This document shows positions 19,271 to 27,981 of a stretch of DNA of 64,000 nucleotides, in pieces (within the stretch, counting starts at the first letter, position 1; each line of letters opens with the position of its first letter). Source of the stretch: Acidisphaera sp. S103 (lineage in GTDB: Bacteria > Pseudomonadota > Alphaproteobacteria > Acetobacterales > Acetobacteraceae); the NCBI RefSeq assembly GCF_009765975.1, contig NZ_LMUJ01000065.1, positions 1 through 64,000 of the forward strand, in the 5' to 3' direction. The notes under the pieces are model-generated. The model saw nothing but the letters and a program-made list of their open reading frames with translations. It made no database searches and was not told where the DNA came from. A program made the translations under genes and the position numbers.

Positions 19271-19819
19271 TTATCGAGCGGACGCGGCCTGGCGATTGGC
19301 CGCCAATTCATCGGCCGAAAGCTGAAAACCGGCGATGATGCCATAGGTGGCACCTGACATATCCTTGGAAACCGGCAGATCAAGGTTGATTTCCGGACTT
19401 GTGAAGGTGAGTTGCTCGACATTCGGTGGAAATGTGACATGCAGCGGAAACACCTGCTTGTCGCGAACCGAATCGCCCTGGGTCACCGCCAGGAACACCG
19501 GAACGTCCGCTTCGCGGCCCTTCATCGCAGGGCCGCGCCGGATAGAGATGGTCACTGTCACCTTGCCGGCCACCAACGACGACTTGTCACCCGCCTGACA
19601 GCTACCGTTCACCGCGACCACACGGCCCTGCAGGACCAGATCTGTGACATCGTGCGTCGGTCCGGGTCCGGCATAGCGGGTTACGTCCGCCAACGCCGGG
19701 ATCAAACGGGCGGACGGGCACAGCGGGGCAAATTCGTTGATGCCGGGACCACAGCCGAACAGCGGCAGCAGCACGACTGGAACGCACAGGCGGACGGCAA
19801 AACGTAAGCGAGAGGACAT
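19271..19819 (-). CDS. Predicted lipoprotein of unknown function
   Basis: This 182-residue protein starts at ATG 19819, chosen because it opens a lipoprotein signal: basic N-terminus, hydrophobic core and lipobox LFGC around residue 23. The mature part contains a DLVLQGRVVAVNGSCQAG segment, a beta-rich VTVTISIRRGP strand and a C-terminal FQLSADELAANRQAA tail. It is presumably tethered to the cell envelope. I recognise no family beyond small Acetobacteraceae-type hypothetical lipoproteins. It stands alone between the PDZ protein and the flavin reductase. Confidence 0.65.
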   Translation of the reverse strand: MSSRLRFAVRLCVPVVLLPLFGCGPGINEFAPLCPSARLIPALADVTRYAGPGPTHDVTDLVLQGRVVAVNGSCQAGDKSSLVAGKVTVTISIRRGPAMKGREADVPVFLAVTQGDSVRDKQVFPLHVTFPPNVEQLTFTSPEINLDLPVSKDMSGATYGIIAGFQLSADELAANRQAASAR

Positions 19820-19951
19820 CAAAAACTCCGCGAGGCCGGAAAGACGTCCGGCGACTCCCGTTGGGGGGCACGCCATTGTGCAGCCCGCCAACGGGATGAG
19901 CAATGCGGGTTGTGCGTCATGGCCTTCGTCCGGGCCATGACGGGTGCCGGA

Positions 19952-21028
19952 CTACAGCGTGGCGCGCAGGTACTGCTTCGGCACCTCGGGCTTCACCCCC
20001 AGCGCCTTGGCCGCTCGTAACGGCCACCCCGGATCGGCCAGCAGCGCCCGAGCCAGTAGCACCACATCGGCTCGGCCGTTAGCGACGATCTCCGCCGCGT
20101 GGGTGGGTTCGGTGATCATGCCGACCGCGCCGGTGGCGATACCCGCCTGGTTGCGGATCGCGTCGGCGAAGGGAACCTGATAGCCGGGATGCAGCGACGG
20201 GATTTTCTGCTCATGCGACACCCCGCCGGAGGAGCAGTCGATCAGGTCGACCTGACCGGTGGCGGCCAGCTTGCGGGACACCGCGATAGTATCCTCGATC
20301 GTCAGGCCGCCCTGCACCCAGTCGGAACAGGACAGGCGCACCCAAAGCGGCAGGTCCGACGGCCATTCGCCGCGCACCGCCTCGATCACTTCCAGCAGGA
20401 AGCGGGAGCGGCCTTCCAAATCACCGCCATAGGAGTCGTTGCGGTGGTTGGAGACAGGGGACAGGAAGGAGTGCCCCAGATAGCCATGCGCGGCATGGAT
20501 TTCGGCGATCTTGAACCCGGCCTCCCGAGCCATGCGGGCGGTGGCGGCGAACTGGCCGATGACGTCGCCGATTTCCCCCGCCGACAGCGCATGCGGTTGG
20601 GTCGCGCCAGGAACCGACGGCAGTGCGCTCGGGGCCACCGGGACCCAGCCGCCGTCCTCCACCGGGATCGGCTTGCCGCCTTCCCAAGGCACCTGCGAGG
20701 ACGCCTTGCGCCCCGCATGGGCGATCTGAATGCCCGGAACCGATCCGCATTGCGTGATCACGGCCGCCAGCCGCGCCAGCAGCGCCTGATGGTCCGGCGT
20801 ATACAGCCCGAGACAATGCGGCGTGATGCGGCCGATGGCGGAGACATGCGTCGCCTCGGTAAAGACGATCCCCGCCCCGCCGGCGGCCTTGGAACCCAAG
20901 GTCTGGACATGCCAGTCGTCGCCGAGGCCGTCATTGGCGCTGTACTGGCACATCGGCGAGACGACGATACGGTTGCGGGCAGTCACCGATCGGAAGCTGA
21001 TCGGCTGGAAAAGCAGCGGCGTTGACAT
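19952..21028 (-). CDS. NADH:flavin oxidoreductase, YqjM-type old yellow enzyme
   Basis: This 358-residue TIM-barrel FMN enzyme reduces activated C=C bonds of enals, enones and related electrophiles with NAD(P)H. YqjM-class features are SPMCQYSA near residue 25 (the redox-tuning Cys), HAGRKAS near 165, and the long HAAHGYLGHSFLSP active-site segment. The phosphate-binding motif ADVVLLARALLADPGWP lies near the C-terminus. ATG 21028 gives the normal N-terminus; a longer frame to 21421 is antisense to pdxY. It is divergent from pdxY with about 115 bases between them. Confidence 0.92.
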   Translation of the reverse strand: MSTPLLFQPISFRSVTARNRIVVSPMCQYSANDGLGDDWHVQTLGSKAAGGAGIVFTEATHVSAIGRITPHCLGLYTPDHQALLARLAAVITQCGSVPGIQIAHAGRKASSQVPWEGGKPIPVEDGGWVPVAPSALPSVPGATQPHALSAGEIGDVIGQFAATARMAREAGFKIAEIHAAHGYLGHSFLSPVSNHRNDSYGGDLEGRSRFLLEVIEAVRGEWPSDLPLWVRLSCSDWVQGGLTIEDTIAVSRKLAATGQVDLIDCSSGGVSHEQKIPSLHPGYQVPFADAIRNQAGIATGAVGMITEPTHAAEIVANGRADVVLLARALLADPGWPLRAAKALGVKPEVPKQYLRATL

Positions 21029-21142
21029 GCGTGGAGGTATCCCGATGGTGGAGCGGACCCGGGACATCCGGGTCTCGGGCGCGGATGCGTTGGCGGTGGA
21101 TATAAGGTATCGCGGCGGATGCGTAAGCGGGGGATCTGACCG

Positions 21143-22003
21143 ATGAACATTCTCTCCATCCAGTCCTGGGTAGCCTACGGCCATGTCGGCAACGCCAGCG
21201 CGGTGTTTCCGCTCCAGCGCCTGGGTGCCGAGGTGTGGGCGATCAACACCGTCCAGTTCTCCAACCACACGGGATACGGCGACTGGAAAGGCGAGGTCTA
21301 TTCCGGCCAATCGGTGCGAGACCTCCTGGACGGGATCGCCGCTCGCGATGCATTGGCCCGCTGCGATGCGGTGCTGTCGGGTTATGTGGGCGGGGCTGAT
21401 ATCGGCGATGCGATCCTGCATGCGGTCGCCAGCGTGCGGCTAGCCAACCCAGCGGCACTATATTGCTGCGATCCGGTCATCGGCGACACCGACACCGGCG
21501 TCTATGTCCGGCCGGGGATCGAGGAATTCCTGCGCTCGCGCGCCCTGCCCGCCTCCGACATCGCGACCCCGAACCGGTTCGAGATCGAGCGGCTGACCGG
21601 GCTGGATTGCTCGACATTGTCGGGAACCAAACAGGCGGTTCTGCGGCTGCGGTCGATGTTGCGTTCGGACGGGCCGGCCTGCGTGCTGCTGACCAGCCTG
21701 GAAACCGAGGACACACCGCCCGGGTCCATCGATATGATGGTGTCTGAGGGTGGGGCGTTTCATGTGCTGCGGACGCCTCGACTGGGGGTGACGGTGAACG
21801 GTGCGGGCGATGCGATCGCGGCGCTTTTCCTGTTCCACCGGCTGCGGACGGGCAGCGCGGTGGCGGCGTTGGAAGCGGCCGGGTCCTCGGTTTTCGGGTT
21901 GCTGCGGCGAACCGAAGAAGCCGGATCACGGGAGATTCTGACGGTCGCGGCGCAGGATGAATTCGTGACGCCGACCCGGGTGTTTCGGGCGGTGACGTGT
22001 TGA
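21143..22003 (+). CDS. pdxY: Pyridoxal kinase
   Basis: This 286-residue ribokinase-fold enzyme phosphorylates pyridoxal to PLP in the vitamin B6 salvage pathway. The N-terminus ILSIQSWVAYGHVGN and the NTVQFSNHTGYGDW loop match PdxY closely, and CDPVIGDTDTGVYV is the conserved middle segment. The GxGD-type catalytic anion hole with the base Asp is GVTVNGAGDA near residue 220. It is the last complete core-like gene before the tRNA integration scar 80 bases downstream. Confidence 0.93.
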   Translation: MNILSIQSWVAYGHVGNASAVFPLQRLGAEVWAINTVQFSNHTGYGDWKGEVYSGQSVRDLLDGIAARDALARCDAVLSGYVGGADIGDAILHAVASVRLANPAALYCCDPVIGDTDTGVYVRPGIEEFLRSRALPASDIATPNRFEIERLTGLDCSTLSGTKQAVLRLRSMLRSDGPACVLLTSLETEDTPPGSIDMMVSEGGAFHVLRTPRLGVTVNGAGDAIAALFLFHRLRTGSAVAALEAAGSSVFGLLRRTEEAGSREILTVAAQDEFVTPTRVFRAVTC

Positions 22004-22083
22004 GCCGGAGGTCGTTCAACCACTCGCCCATGACGTCAGTGGGCGCTTCCACCCGCCTGAACGACACACGGGCCCTCAAAAGA

Positions 22084-22128
22084 TGGCGCGCCCTGGTGGA
22101 TTCGAACCACCGGCCCACAGCTTAGAAG
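22084..22128 (-). tRNA. 3' half of tRNA-Arg(UCU): integration (att) site, not a complete tRNA
   Basis: Read on the minus strand, the segment runs from the anticodon loop CTTCTAAG through the 3' anticodon stem, variable loop and a perfect T arm (CCGGTGG TTCGAAT CCACC). It ends in the acceptor 3' strand GGGCGCG and an encoded CCA. It closely matches the 3' half of bacterial tRNA-Arg with anticodon UCU. On the 5' side the sequence changes abruptly to AT-rich DNA that cannot pair with the anticodon, D or acceptor stems. The tRNA is thus truncated at the anticodon loop, the usual crossover point of tyrosine integrases. The 5' half should lie at the far end of the island. Confidence 0.85.
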
Positions 22129-22284
22129 ATTTTTGGTTATTCAATTTTTTCAGTATACTTGTTCCATAATCCGTGCGCCGAAATACGGCTGTTGGCCGTG
22201 GAAGGGAACGGGTTCTGGCACAAGTATATTCCCCACATGGGGGTAGACCAATCGCGCTGACGTCGTGGAACAGGCCAGCGAACA

Positions 22285-23055
22285 TCATCGAAAGCGTAGG
22301 ATGCGTGGCTTCCTTGCTGGGGGCGGAGTGATACCACGGAATCCGCGCCACATCCACTCGTCACCGTGCAGGGGCTTTACGCCGAGTGTGCGCGCATAAA
22401 GTCTCCGCATCGCGGCAATTCGGGTTTCCACCTGCGGCTTGAGGCCCCTTTCCCCGACGATGTGCTCATACTCCAGGGGAAACGGCTTGAGCAGCATCAG
22501 GGCTGCCTGCGTCGGTCCGCGCCGCTCCCAACGCCGGGTGATCAGGGCGCGCACCGACGTCGCCCAGGCGCTGTTACGAGCGTGTTCCAACGCCACCCAC
22601 ATACGAGAGAACTCAAGCAGAAGACCGTACTGGGACACACGGTCGACCGGCCATCCGGCGAGCAGCGCCGTGGCGAACGCGGAGGTTTCGCCGGAATAGC
22701 CGTCGCAGTGCTCAAAGAACTCGACATCGTCCAGGAAAGAAGGAACGGCAACCTCGCGGAACCTTACCAAGCCAACCGCCAGCCCGTCATGCACCAAGTA
22801 GCCCGTCACTTCCCGCATTCGAGTTGGGGCATCGTCACATGCTCCGAGTGTCAGATCTACCCAACGTCCGGCTTCCCAAAACATATCAAGGCGCCCAGTG
22901 ACGATATGGCGCCGCCTGGTGACGGACAGATGAAATGAGGCAAGCGCCTCAGCGACATCTGGTGGCGGCTGGGAGCGTTCGCTACGAGGGCGAATCCCAA
23001 TTTGTTGGTTGCCTTCCAATCGCATGGACGTCTCCACGCTGTGACTTGGCGGCAC
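22285..23055 (-). CDS. Hypothetical protein next to the integration site
   Basis: This frame of 256 residues (a start at the internal Met near residue 11 is also possible) has no domain I recognise. It has a basic N-terminus, a central acidic segment (FLDDVEFFEHCDGYSGE), a helical LLEFSRMWVALEHARN stretch and a basic C-terminal end (PPPARKPRILRFR). It is the first open frame inside the island and faces the core genome. Codon use looks coding, with consistent G/C third positions. It could be an island-specific accessory protein, but no function is proposed. Confidence 0.5.
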   Translation of the reverse strand: MPPSHSVETSMRLEGNQQIGIRPRSERSQPPPDVAEALASFHLSVTRRRHIVTGRLDMFWEAGRWVDLTLGACDDAPTRMREVTGYLVHDGLAVGLVRFREVAVPSFLDDVEFFEHCDGYSGETSAFATALLAGWPVDRVSQYGLLLEFSRMWVALEHARNSAWATSVRALITRRWERRGPTQAALMLLKPFPLEYEHIVGERGLKPQVETRIAAMRRLYARTLGVKPLHGDEWMWRGFRGITPPPARKPRILRFR

Positions 23056-23079
23056 GCTGCCACGGGGCGAACCATCTCC

Positions 23080-23418
23080 TCAAGAAAGCAGCCCTTCTGG
23101 CAGAGAGGCACGGCTACGCCCGTGCCGCATAAAAGCCGTGCCGCATGTCTCGACAGAGATGCGACGCGCGGGGTTTATGCCGCCGAGCTGGTGGAGCGCG
23201 GCTCTATAGGAGGCGGCGGTAAACCCTTCCGCCGGGTCGCATTCGATCCAGGCCAATCCCTCGCCCGGCTGCTCGTCGTCAAGCATAACGTGACGCGACC
23301 AGTCGTGCGCCGCGAGCCAAGCCCAGATCTCATCGGACTTGTCGCCGCGGCCGAGCGAAGGAAAGCCACGACTGCGGAGCGCGTCAATCGCCGTACAACC
23401 CTGCTCCAACGATCCCAT
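23080..23418 (-). pseudogene. Fragment resembling a HAD-like RNA-repair-associated domain
   Basis: This 112-residue frame contains HVMLDDEQPG followed by ECDPAEGFTAASYRAAL, resembling the second half of small HAD-fold proteins (HAD_SAK_2 type) that end in rWv.lDDe and GLt...a motifs. The N-terminal DxDG nucleophile half is missing, so this is either a truncated gene or a divergent protein. It lies immediately right of the hypothetical protein at the island edge. The family call is tentative. Confidence 0.35.
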
Positions 23419-23653
23419 TTTACAGCCTCCGGCTCCGCCACCTTATCTCACCCAAGGCCAGCCTAGTGGTCAATTGTGGCGCCTGCCGCAGGACCGGTAG
23501 CCTTGACCCTGTCGATCTGCTGGCGGCCAGAGGTCCTGACATGGGCGTCCGATATCTGGAACCTGGGCTCAAGTGTGAGGGCTGCGGGAGGAAAGGTTGG
23601 GCCAACGTAAGAGTGGAGTGGCTGTAGGCGCTGCGGCACCGTAAGATCATCCC

Positions 23654-24724
23654 GTGAATAGAGAGAATCGGGGGCACTTGGATACCGCACACACCATTGG
23701 TGCGCGGGCGGCGGCTGGCTCGAGCTATGCTGTGCCGAACGTCATGCGCCATGGCTTCGACCCAGAGGTCATGGCCCTTCTCGGCCTGAGCCGCTTTGAC
23801 GGCATCGGATTCAAGACGCTGCGGCGCCTTGGCGGACGCGACGACATCCGGCGACTCCTCGAGTTGCGGGACGCTCTCGAATTCGATCGGGCCATTTCGA
23901 ACGCTGGCGGCAAGTTCTCTCTCGTTGCGGCGGGGGGTGACTGGTCTGCTCTGAGGCATAATATCTGGCGGCGCGCGACGGAACTCGCTAGCGAACTTGC
24001 CGCGCTCAATGTCGGATGTCTTTTCGAAGGTGATCGGAATTATCCCCAAGCCCTCCTCGACATCCCGGCCCGCTCTCGTCCGCACTGGATTTTCTATCGC
24101 GGTGACTTGTCGCTTCTGGACCAGGCATGCCTGACGATCGTCGGGACGCGCGAGCCAAGCGACGGTGGTGAATTCCTTGCCCGCTATGCCGTCGGCTGCG
24201 CGCGCGTACTCGGTGCGCCGGTCATCAGCGGATTGGCGCGCGGGATCGACAAGGTGGTCCATGAGTGGTGCCTCAAGCTGCGCCTGCCAACCGTCAGCGT
24301 CATGGGCACCGGCATCCTGAGTATCTATCCTGCCAAACACGCCGGGCTCGGAGACGAGATCCTGAAAGCGGGCGGCTTGCTCCTCTCCGAATATCTGCCC
24401 GACCAAGGAGTCTCGGCGGAGAATTTTGTCCAGCGCAATCGGCTTCAGGCGGCGCTTGGGCGTGCCGTCATTCCGGCCGAATGGGCGAGCAAGTCGGGAA
24501 CGGCTCATACGGTGCGCTTTGCGCGTGACCTCGAGCGCCCCGTTTTCAGCATTTCGCTATCTGGCGTGCTCAGGACTCCGGATGCAGGCGAAGGCGACAA
24601 GCATTTCTCATTGCCGCACGATCACGAGGCCTTCATGCAGTCGCTCAACATGGCGACGGAAGTTGGGAGGCCTGCTGCGCCAGAACCCACTCAGTACGGA
24701 TTTACCTTCGGAGACGCGCAGTAG
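23654..24724 (+). CDS. DprA/Smf-like protein, ShosA-like antitoxin candidate
   Basis: This 356-residue protein has a DprA Rossmann domain at residues about 130-310, with LTIVGTREPSDGG, PVISGLARGIDKVVHE, SVMGTGILSIYPAKH and LLLSEYLPDQG. Housekeeping DprA loads RecA on incoming DNA. This copy is instead one base-overlapped with a HAD/phosphoribosyltransferase gene, the arrangement of ShosTA toxin-antitoxin/anti-phage systems, in which the DprA-like protein is the antitoxin. GTG 23654 is used; ATG 23744 is an alternative that would remove a weakly conserved N-terminus. The role is inferred from the gene pair. Confidence 0.75.
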   Translation: MNRENRGHLDTAHTIGARAAAGSSYAVPNVMRHGFDPEVMALLGLSRFDGIGFKTLRRLGGRDDIRRLLELRDALEFDRAISNAGGKFSLVAAGGDWSALRHNIWRRATELASELAALNVGCLFEGDRNYPQALLDIPARSRPHWIFYRGDLSLLDQACLTIVGTREPSDGGEFLARYAVGCARVLGAPVISGLARGIDKVVHEWCLKLRLPTVSVMGTGILSIYPAKHAGLGDEILKAGGLLLSEYLPDQGVSAENFVQRNRLQAALGRAVIPAEWASKSGTAHTVRFARDLERPVFSISLSGVLRTPDAGEGDKHFSLPHDHEAFMQSLNMATEVGRPAAPEPTQYGFTFGDAQ

Positions 24725-25947
24725 TGCCGCTCAAGCTCATTCTGGTCTCGCCGGACAAAACGGTCTTCGCGGATGGCAAGGGCCGATCCGAGGTCATCAA
24801 AGACCTCATCACGTTCATTCAACGCATGGCGGCAAAGAAGGTGCAGGTCGCGTTATGGTCCCGGCACCGGTGGACGTTGGACGGAGAAGCGCTGGACGCG
24901 TACCTGTCTAGCCGGTCAGGCGTCACCATCCGCCACTTCGTCGCCGCCGAGGGTAAACTGAAGGCGCGGCAGTATGGCGGATCGGTGGATCCAATCCTGG
25001 CCGAACTCGGAATAGAGCGCCACGAGACCATCCTGCTCGGCGCGGGGGATACCGATTTCAAAGCAGGCGTGAACAATGGCCTGCTGCTCATCCGCCCCGC
25101 CTGGTACGAGGATCAGATCGAATATGGGTTTCGGGTGAGTTCGATCGGGCGGCTGGCGCGCTTCTGCGAGGTCTTTGGGCTACGCGAGCATCCCATCTAC
25201 TGGTTCGTGGATGATGACCCTCTTCGTGTCATAAGCATGGGCCCCTTCAGCACCTACATCGAAGCCTTCGCCGGATTCGGCGCGAATGCTCGGAGCGTCG
25301 CAAAGGACAACGTGGGCGATGCTCGGTTCTGGTTCCTGATGATCGTGTCGTCGCTCTACTTCTCTGGCGTAGCTCACGTTACCGACTACATCTGCCCGTT
25401 CCCGGGCCACGACCCCAGCGTCACTGGAACCACGAGGGCGCTGCTCGACAACACTATGTCGCTTTTTGGCAAGTGCTTTCGTAAGCCATATCTACCCGAC
25501 CTCATCGTCCGTCACACCAAGTCGCTCAAAAGCCAAAAACTGACCGCGTCAACGCGCACGTTTACCAATCACCTGAACAGTATCCACCTGAACCGTTACC
25601 CTCGGAGCTACGACAACGACGAGCCGCGCAAGAGCGCGCTGCCGCTCAGGAGCAAGACTGTGTTGGTTGTCGATGACTTTCTGACGCACGGCCGCAGCCT
25701 TGATACCGCACGCGCCTTTATCAACGCAGCCGGTGGCAAGGCACTACTGTTTGCGTGGCTCAAGACAATCAACACGTCCTATCTGCGTATGAGCCCCGAC
25801 CCAAAGTTAATGCCATTTCAGCCAAATACCATCAGCAGCGAACCCGCCAGCGTCGCCTACGGATATCACCCGCACGTCGCGGACCCAGACGCGCCACAGG
25901 AAATCAATCAGGTGTTTGATGCCTACCGGCAATGGACTTGGCCCTAG
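24724..25947 (+). CDS. HAD-phosphoribosyltransferase fusion, ShosT-like toxin candidate
   Basis: This 407-residue protein starts at GTG 24724, overlapping the TAG of the dprA-like gene by one base. Residues 1-125 have a HAD-like layout, but motif I reads LVSPDKTVF, so the nucleophile Asp is Ser. Motif IV GAGDTDFKAGVNNG is retained. Residues about 150-390 form a type-I phosphoribosyltransferase domain with a canonical PRPP loop, VLVVDDFLTHGRS. PRTase-plus-DprA pairs correspond to ShosTA, in which the PRTase protein is toxic and gives abortive-type phage defence. Enzymatic substrates are unknown. Confidence 0.75.
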   Translation: MPLKLILVSPDKTVFADGKGRSEVIKDLITFIQRMAAKKVQVALWSRHRWTLDGEALDAYLSSRSGVTIRHFVAAEGKLKARQYGGSVDPILAELGIERHETILLGAGDTDFKAGVNNGLLLIRPAWYEDQIEYGFRVSSIGRLARFCEVFGLREHPIYWFVDDDPLRVISMGPFSTYIEAFAGFGANARSVAKDNVGDARFWFLMIVSSLYFSGVAHVTDYICPFPGHDPSVTGTTRALLDNTMSLFGKCFRKPYLPDLIVRHTKSLKSQKLTASTRTFTNHLNSIHLNRYPRSYDNDEPRKSALPLRSKTVLVVDDFLTHGRSLDTARAFINAAGGKALLFAWLKTINTSYLRMSPDPKLMPFQPNTISSEPASVAYGYHPHVADPDAPQEINQVFDAYRQWTWP

Positions 25948-26051
25948 CGGATAGTGGTTACAAACCGGAGCACCGCGGGCGCGGCGGCGAGTGGACGAAT
26001 ATCGCTGACGACGTCGAGGCGTATAGGGGCAGACCAGGCGTAAGCTGCCTG

Positions 26052-27041
26052 CTAGATGTCCTGGACCGCAGTGCTGGCGTTCGGGCCATGCAGGCCTGCA
26101 GACGGATTAGGCGACTGTCCGCCCTCGGTCAGGTGGCGGTCCGGGTGTTGGGCTTCGACTTCCGCGATCTGGAGCGGACGATCCAGCGTGAGGTCTACGG
26201 GAGGCGGAGGTTGACTACGGTCCGCTTGAAGGGGGTCTGAGTTGAGCTTAACCTCTCGCGGCAAGGGCCCAGCGAGCGATTCTGGAGAGGACGGGGTGGC
26301 GGAAGCGTCGTTGGGTTTGGAGGGGGGGATATTGCGTTCATCATCCGGCTTCGGCCCCTCAGCGAGGGTTGGCGCGTCTTCAGGCAGGTTCTTAGGTCCC
26401 TTTGGTGTACCGCCGTTCGCTGTGGAAACCAGCGCAAGGGGAGGAGTAGCCCCTGTATTTGGCAGTTGAGATGGAAATGGCAGCCTGGGATTTGAGTGAC
26501 CCGGCCGAGTCCTAGCCATCGAAATGATCCGACCTGCCAGCGGATCGTCCCGGCAGGCGTCGCACCACGTTTCGAATGAGAGAAGCGGTACAGTCTTGCC
26601 GTCCGGCCCCTTGCTCTTGCCGTTGTCGAAGGTATGAAACGCGGTCACTGGCACCCCGTAATCGGTTGCCAAGGCCAGCGCGCTGGCGAGATGGATCGCA
26701 TCGGGCGTCCCAACCTCGCGCCTGCTCCCCTGCTTAACGAACGACAACCCCCGGATTTGCGCGGCCAATGCTGTAACGTTCGGGTCAGCGCCGACCGGGA
26801 TGATGCTGCCTTGGTAGTCCTCGAGGAATTCGCTGAACGACCCGTATTCGGCGCTCTTCAGCCGATTGGCGGGAATTTCAGCAATGGTGACCGTCGATGT
26901 GTAGATGGCACATAGGCCGCTGCGGCACTCGTCCAGGAACTGCTGGACATGTTCGACGTACGGCCCGTGCTTGTCCTGCTCGTTGTTCAAATGCGCGATG
27001 AACACACAGGCGTCCCAGTAATAGTGCGGAATCGACACCAC
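26052..27041 (-). CDS. PIN-domain nuclease with long disordered C-terminal tail
   Basis: This 329-residue protein starts at GTG 27041, directly after the stop of the upstream gene (TAGGTG). Residues 1-150 form a PIN RNase domain. Acidic active-site residues are visible in YYWDACVFIAH (Asp near 10), TIAEIPANR (Glu near 54) and VGTPDAIHLASALA (Asp near 113), with a later TFDNGKS. From about residue 180 to the end it is rich in Pro, Ser, Asn and Gly and predicted disordered. VapC toxins are about 130 residues, so the tail is an addition. The upstream partner has no recognisable VapB-type DNA-binding motif. Confidence 0.7.
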   Translation of the reverse strand: MVSIPHYYWDACVFIAHLNNEQDKHGPYVEHVQQFLDECRSGLCAIYTSTVTIAEIPANRLKSAEYGSFSEFLEDYQGSIIPVGADPNVTALAAQIRGLSFVKQGSRREVGTPDAIHLASALALATDYGVPVTAFHTFDNGKSKGPDGKTVPLLSFETWCDACRDDPLAGRIISMARTRPGHSNPRLPFPSQLPNTGATPPLALVSTANGGTPKGPKNLPEDAPTLAEGPKPDDERNIPPSKPNDASATPSSPESLAGPLPREVKLNSDPLQADRSQPPPPVDLTLDRPLQIAEVEAQHPDRHLTEGGQSPNPSAGLHGPNASTAVQDI

Positions 27042-27851
27042 CTAGTTCCAGTCCTCCGCCGGATCCGGTTCCGGAATGTCGAAGGCGCCGCGCCAGCGCG
27101 CTAGGTTCCCCTCGCCCTGCGATTTGACCGGCTTGACCGAAATGATCTCGAGCCGCTCTGGCAGTCCCGAGGCGCCCCCATAATGTGCCCGACCATAGGC
27201 CACGACGCGGCGCTTGAGCGCGAGCCGGATGTCGGGCATCTCAAGCGCGCTGACTGTGCATTCGATCTGCTTGCCGCCCGCCGACAGGACCAGGATGCCT
27301 TTCCACAGATCCCCGCGGAGGTCGACCTCCTCCAATTTGCCGTCGAACGAGCCGTAAGCGACGCCAGTGAACCGAACGTCTCGCCCCTCGCGCCGGGCCT
27401 CCATCTCAAGGACCAAGGAGCGGGCCCGCTTCGCTAGCGCCTCATCGAGCCGGATGACATTGCCTGTGGTGGACTTAAGTTCGGCGAACGCGAACGAATG
27501 GCCGCTGCCGTGGTTCATCGCCGCAATCTCACGCACCACTGGTAGTGGCAGTTGGCGTGCGCTGGGGCGGTTGTCGAAAACGGCCTGCACCGCATCTTCG
27601 AAGAATTCCATGCCAGAGCCCGGAGACGGACCGAGGACATAGACTTGCTCGCGAACGCTGGCCGTTGCTGTGTTCTTGCGTAGATCGGTCAGCAGCAGCT
27701 TGTGGCGGCGCCGCCCATTGACCGCCTTATCCGACAGCCGGATACCCTTTAGGAACGCCGTCAATTTCCGGGCGAACACCTCACCATCGACCTCGTGGTT
27801 GTATTCCTCGAGGCCGTGTAGCGTCAGCGTTAGCTCCCGTCGGTCGTCCAT
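27042..27851 (-). CDS. Unknown protein coupled to the PIN-domain gene
   Basis: This 269-residue protein of no family I recognise begins LTLHGLEEYNHEVDGEVFARKL. It has a basic NGRRRHKLLL segment near residue 47, a central GSGHSFAFAELKSTTGNVIRL stretch and a mixed alpha/beta C-terminal half ending in acidic DPAEDWN. It stops exactly where the PIN gene starts, so the pair is co-translated. By analogy with toxin-antitoxin operons it could be the partner, regulator or target-recognition subunit of the PIN nuclease. It is divergent from the methyltransferase-nuclease gene, with 130 bases between them. Confidence 0.6.
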   Translation of the reverse strand: MDDRRELTLTLHGLEEYNHEVDGEVFARKLTAFLKGIRLSDKAVNGRRRHKLLLTDLRKNTATASVREQVYVLGPSPGSGMEFFEDAVQAVFDNRPSARQLPLPVVREIAAMNHGSGHSFAFAELKSTTGNVIRLDEALAKRARSLVLEMEARREGRDVRFTGVAYGSFDGKLEEVDLRGDLWKGILVLSAGGKQIECTVSALEMPDIRLALKRRVVAYGRAHYGGASGLPERLEIISVKPVKSQGEGNLARWRGAFDIPEPDPAEDWN

Positions 27852-27981
27852 CTTGGCTTTTCGCCCGTTGCAATACCCACACTAAGCGCATGAGCGGCGG
27901 ACGCGCCAGCCCCCCCCTTTTCCGATCGCATCGATAGCCTGCTAGAAGGGGGACAAGGATTCTCCAAGGATATCTCCGCAC

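Noticed and set aside
22084-22128. A complete tRNA gene
   Set aside because: No D arm, 5' acceptor strand or 5' anticodon stem can be found in the flanking sequence; only the 3' half is present.
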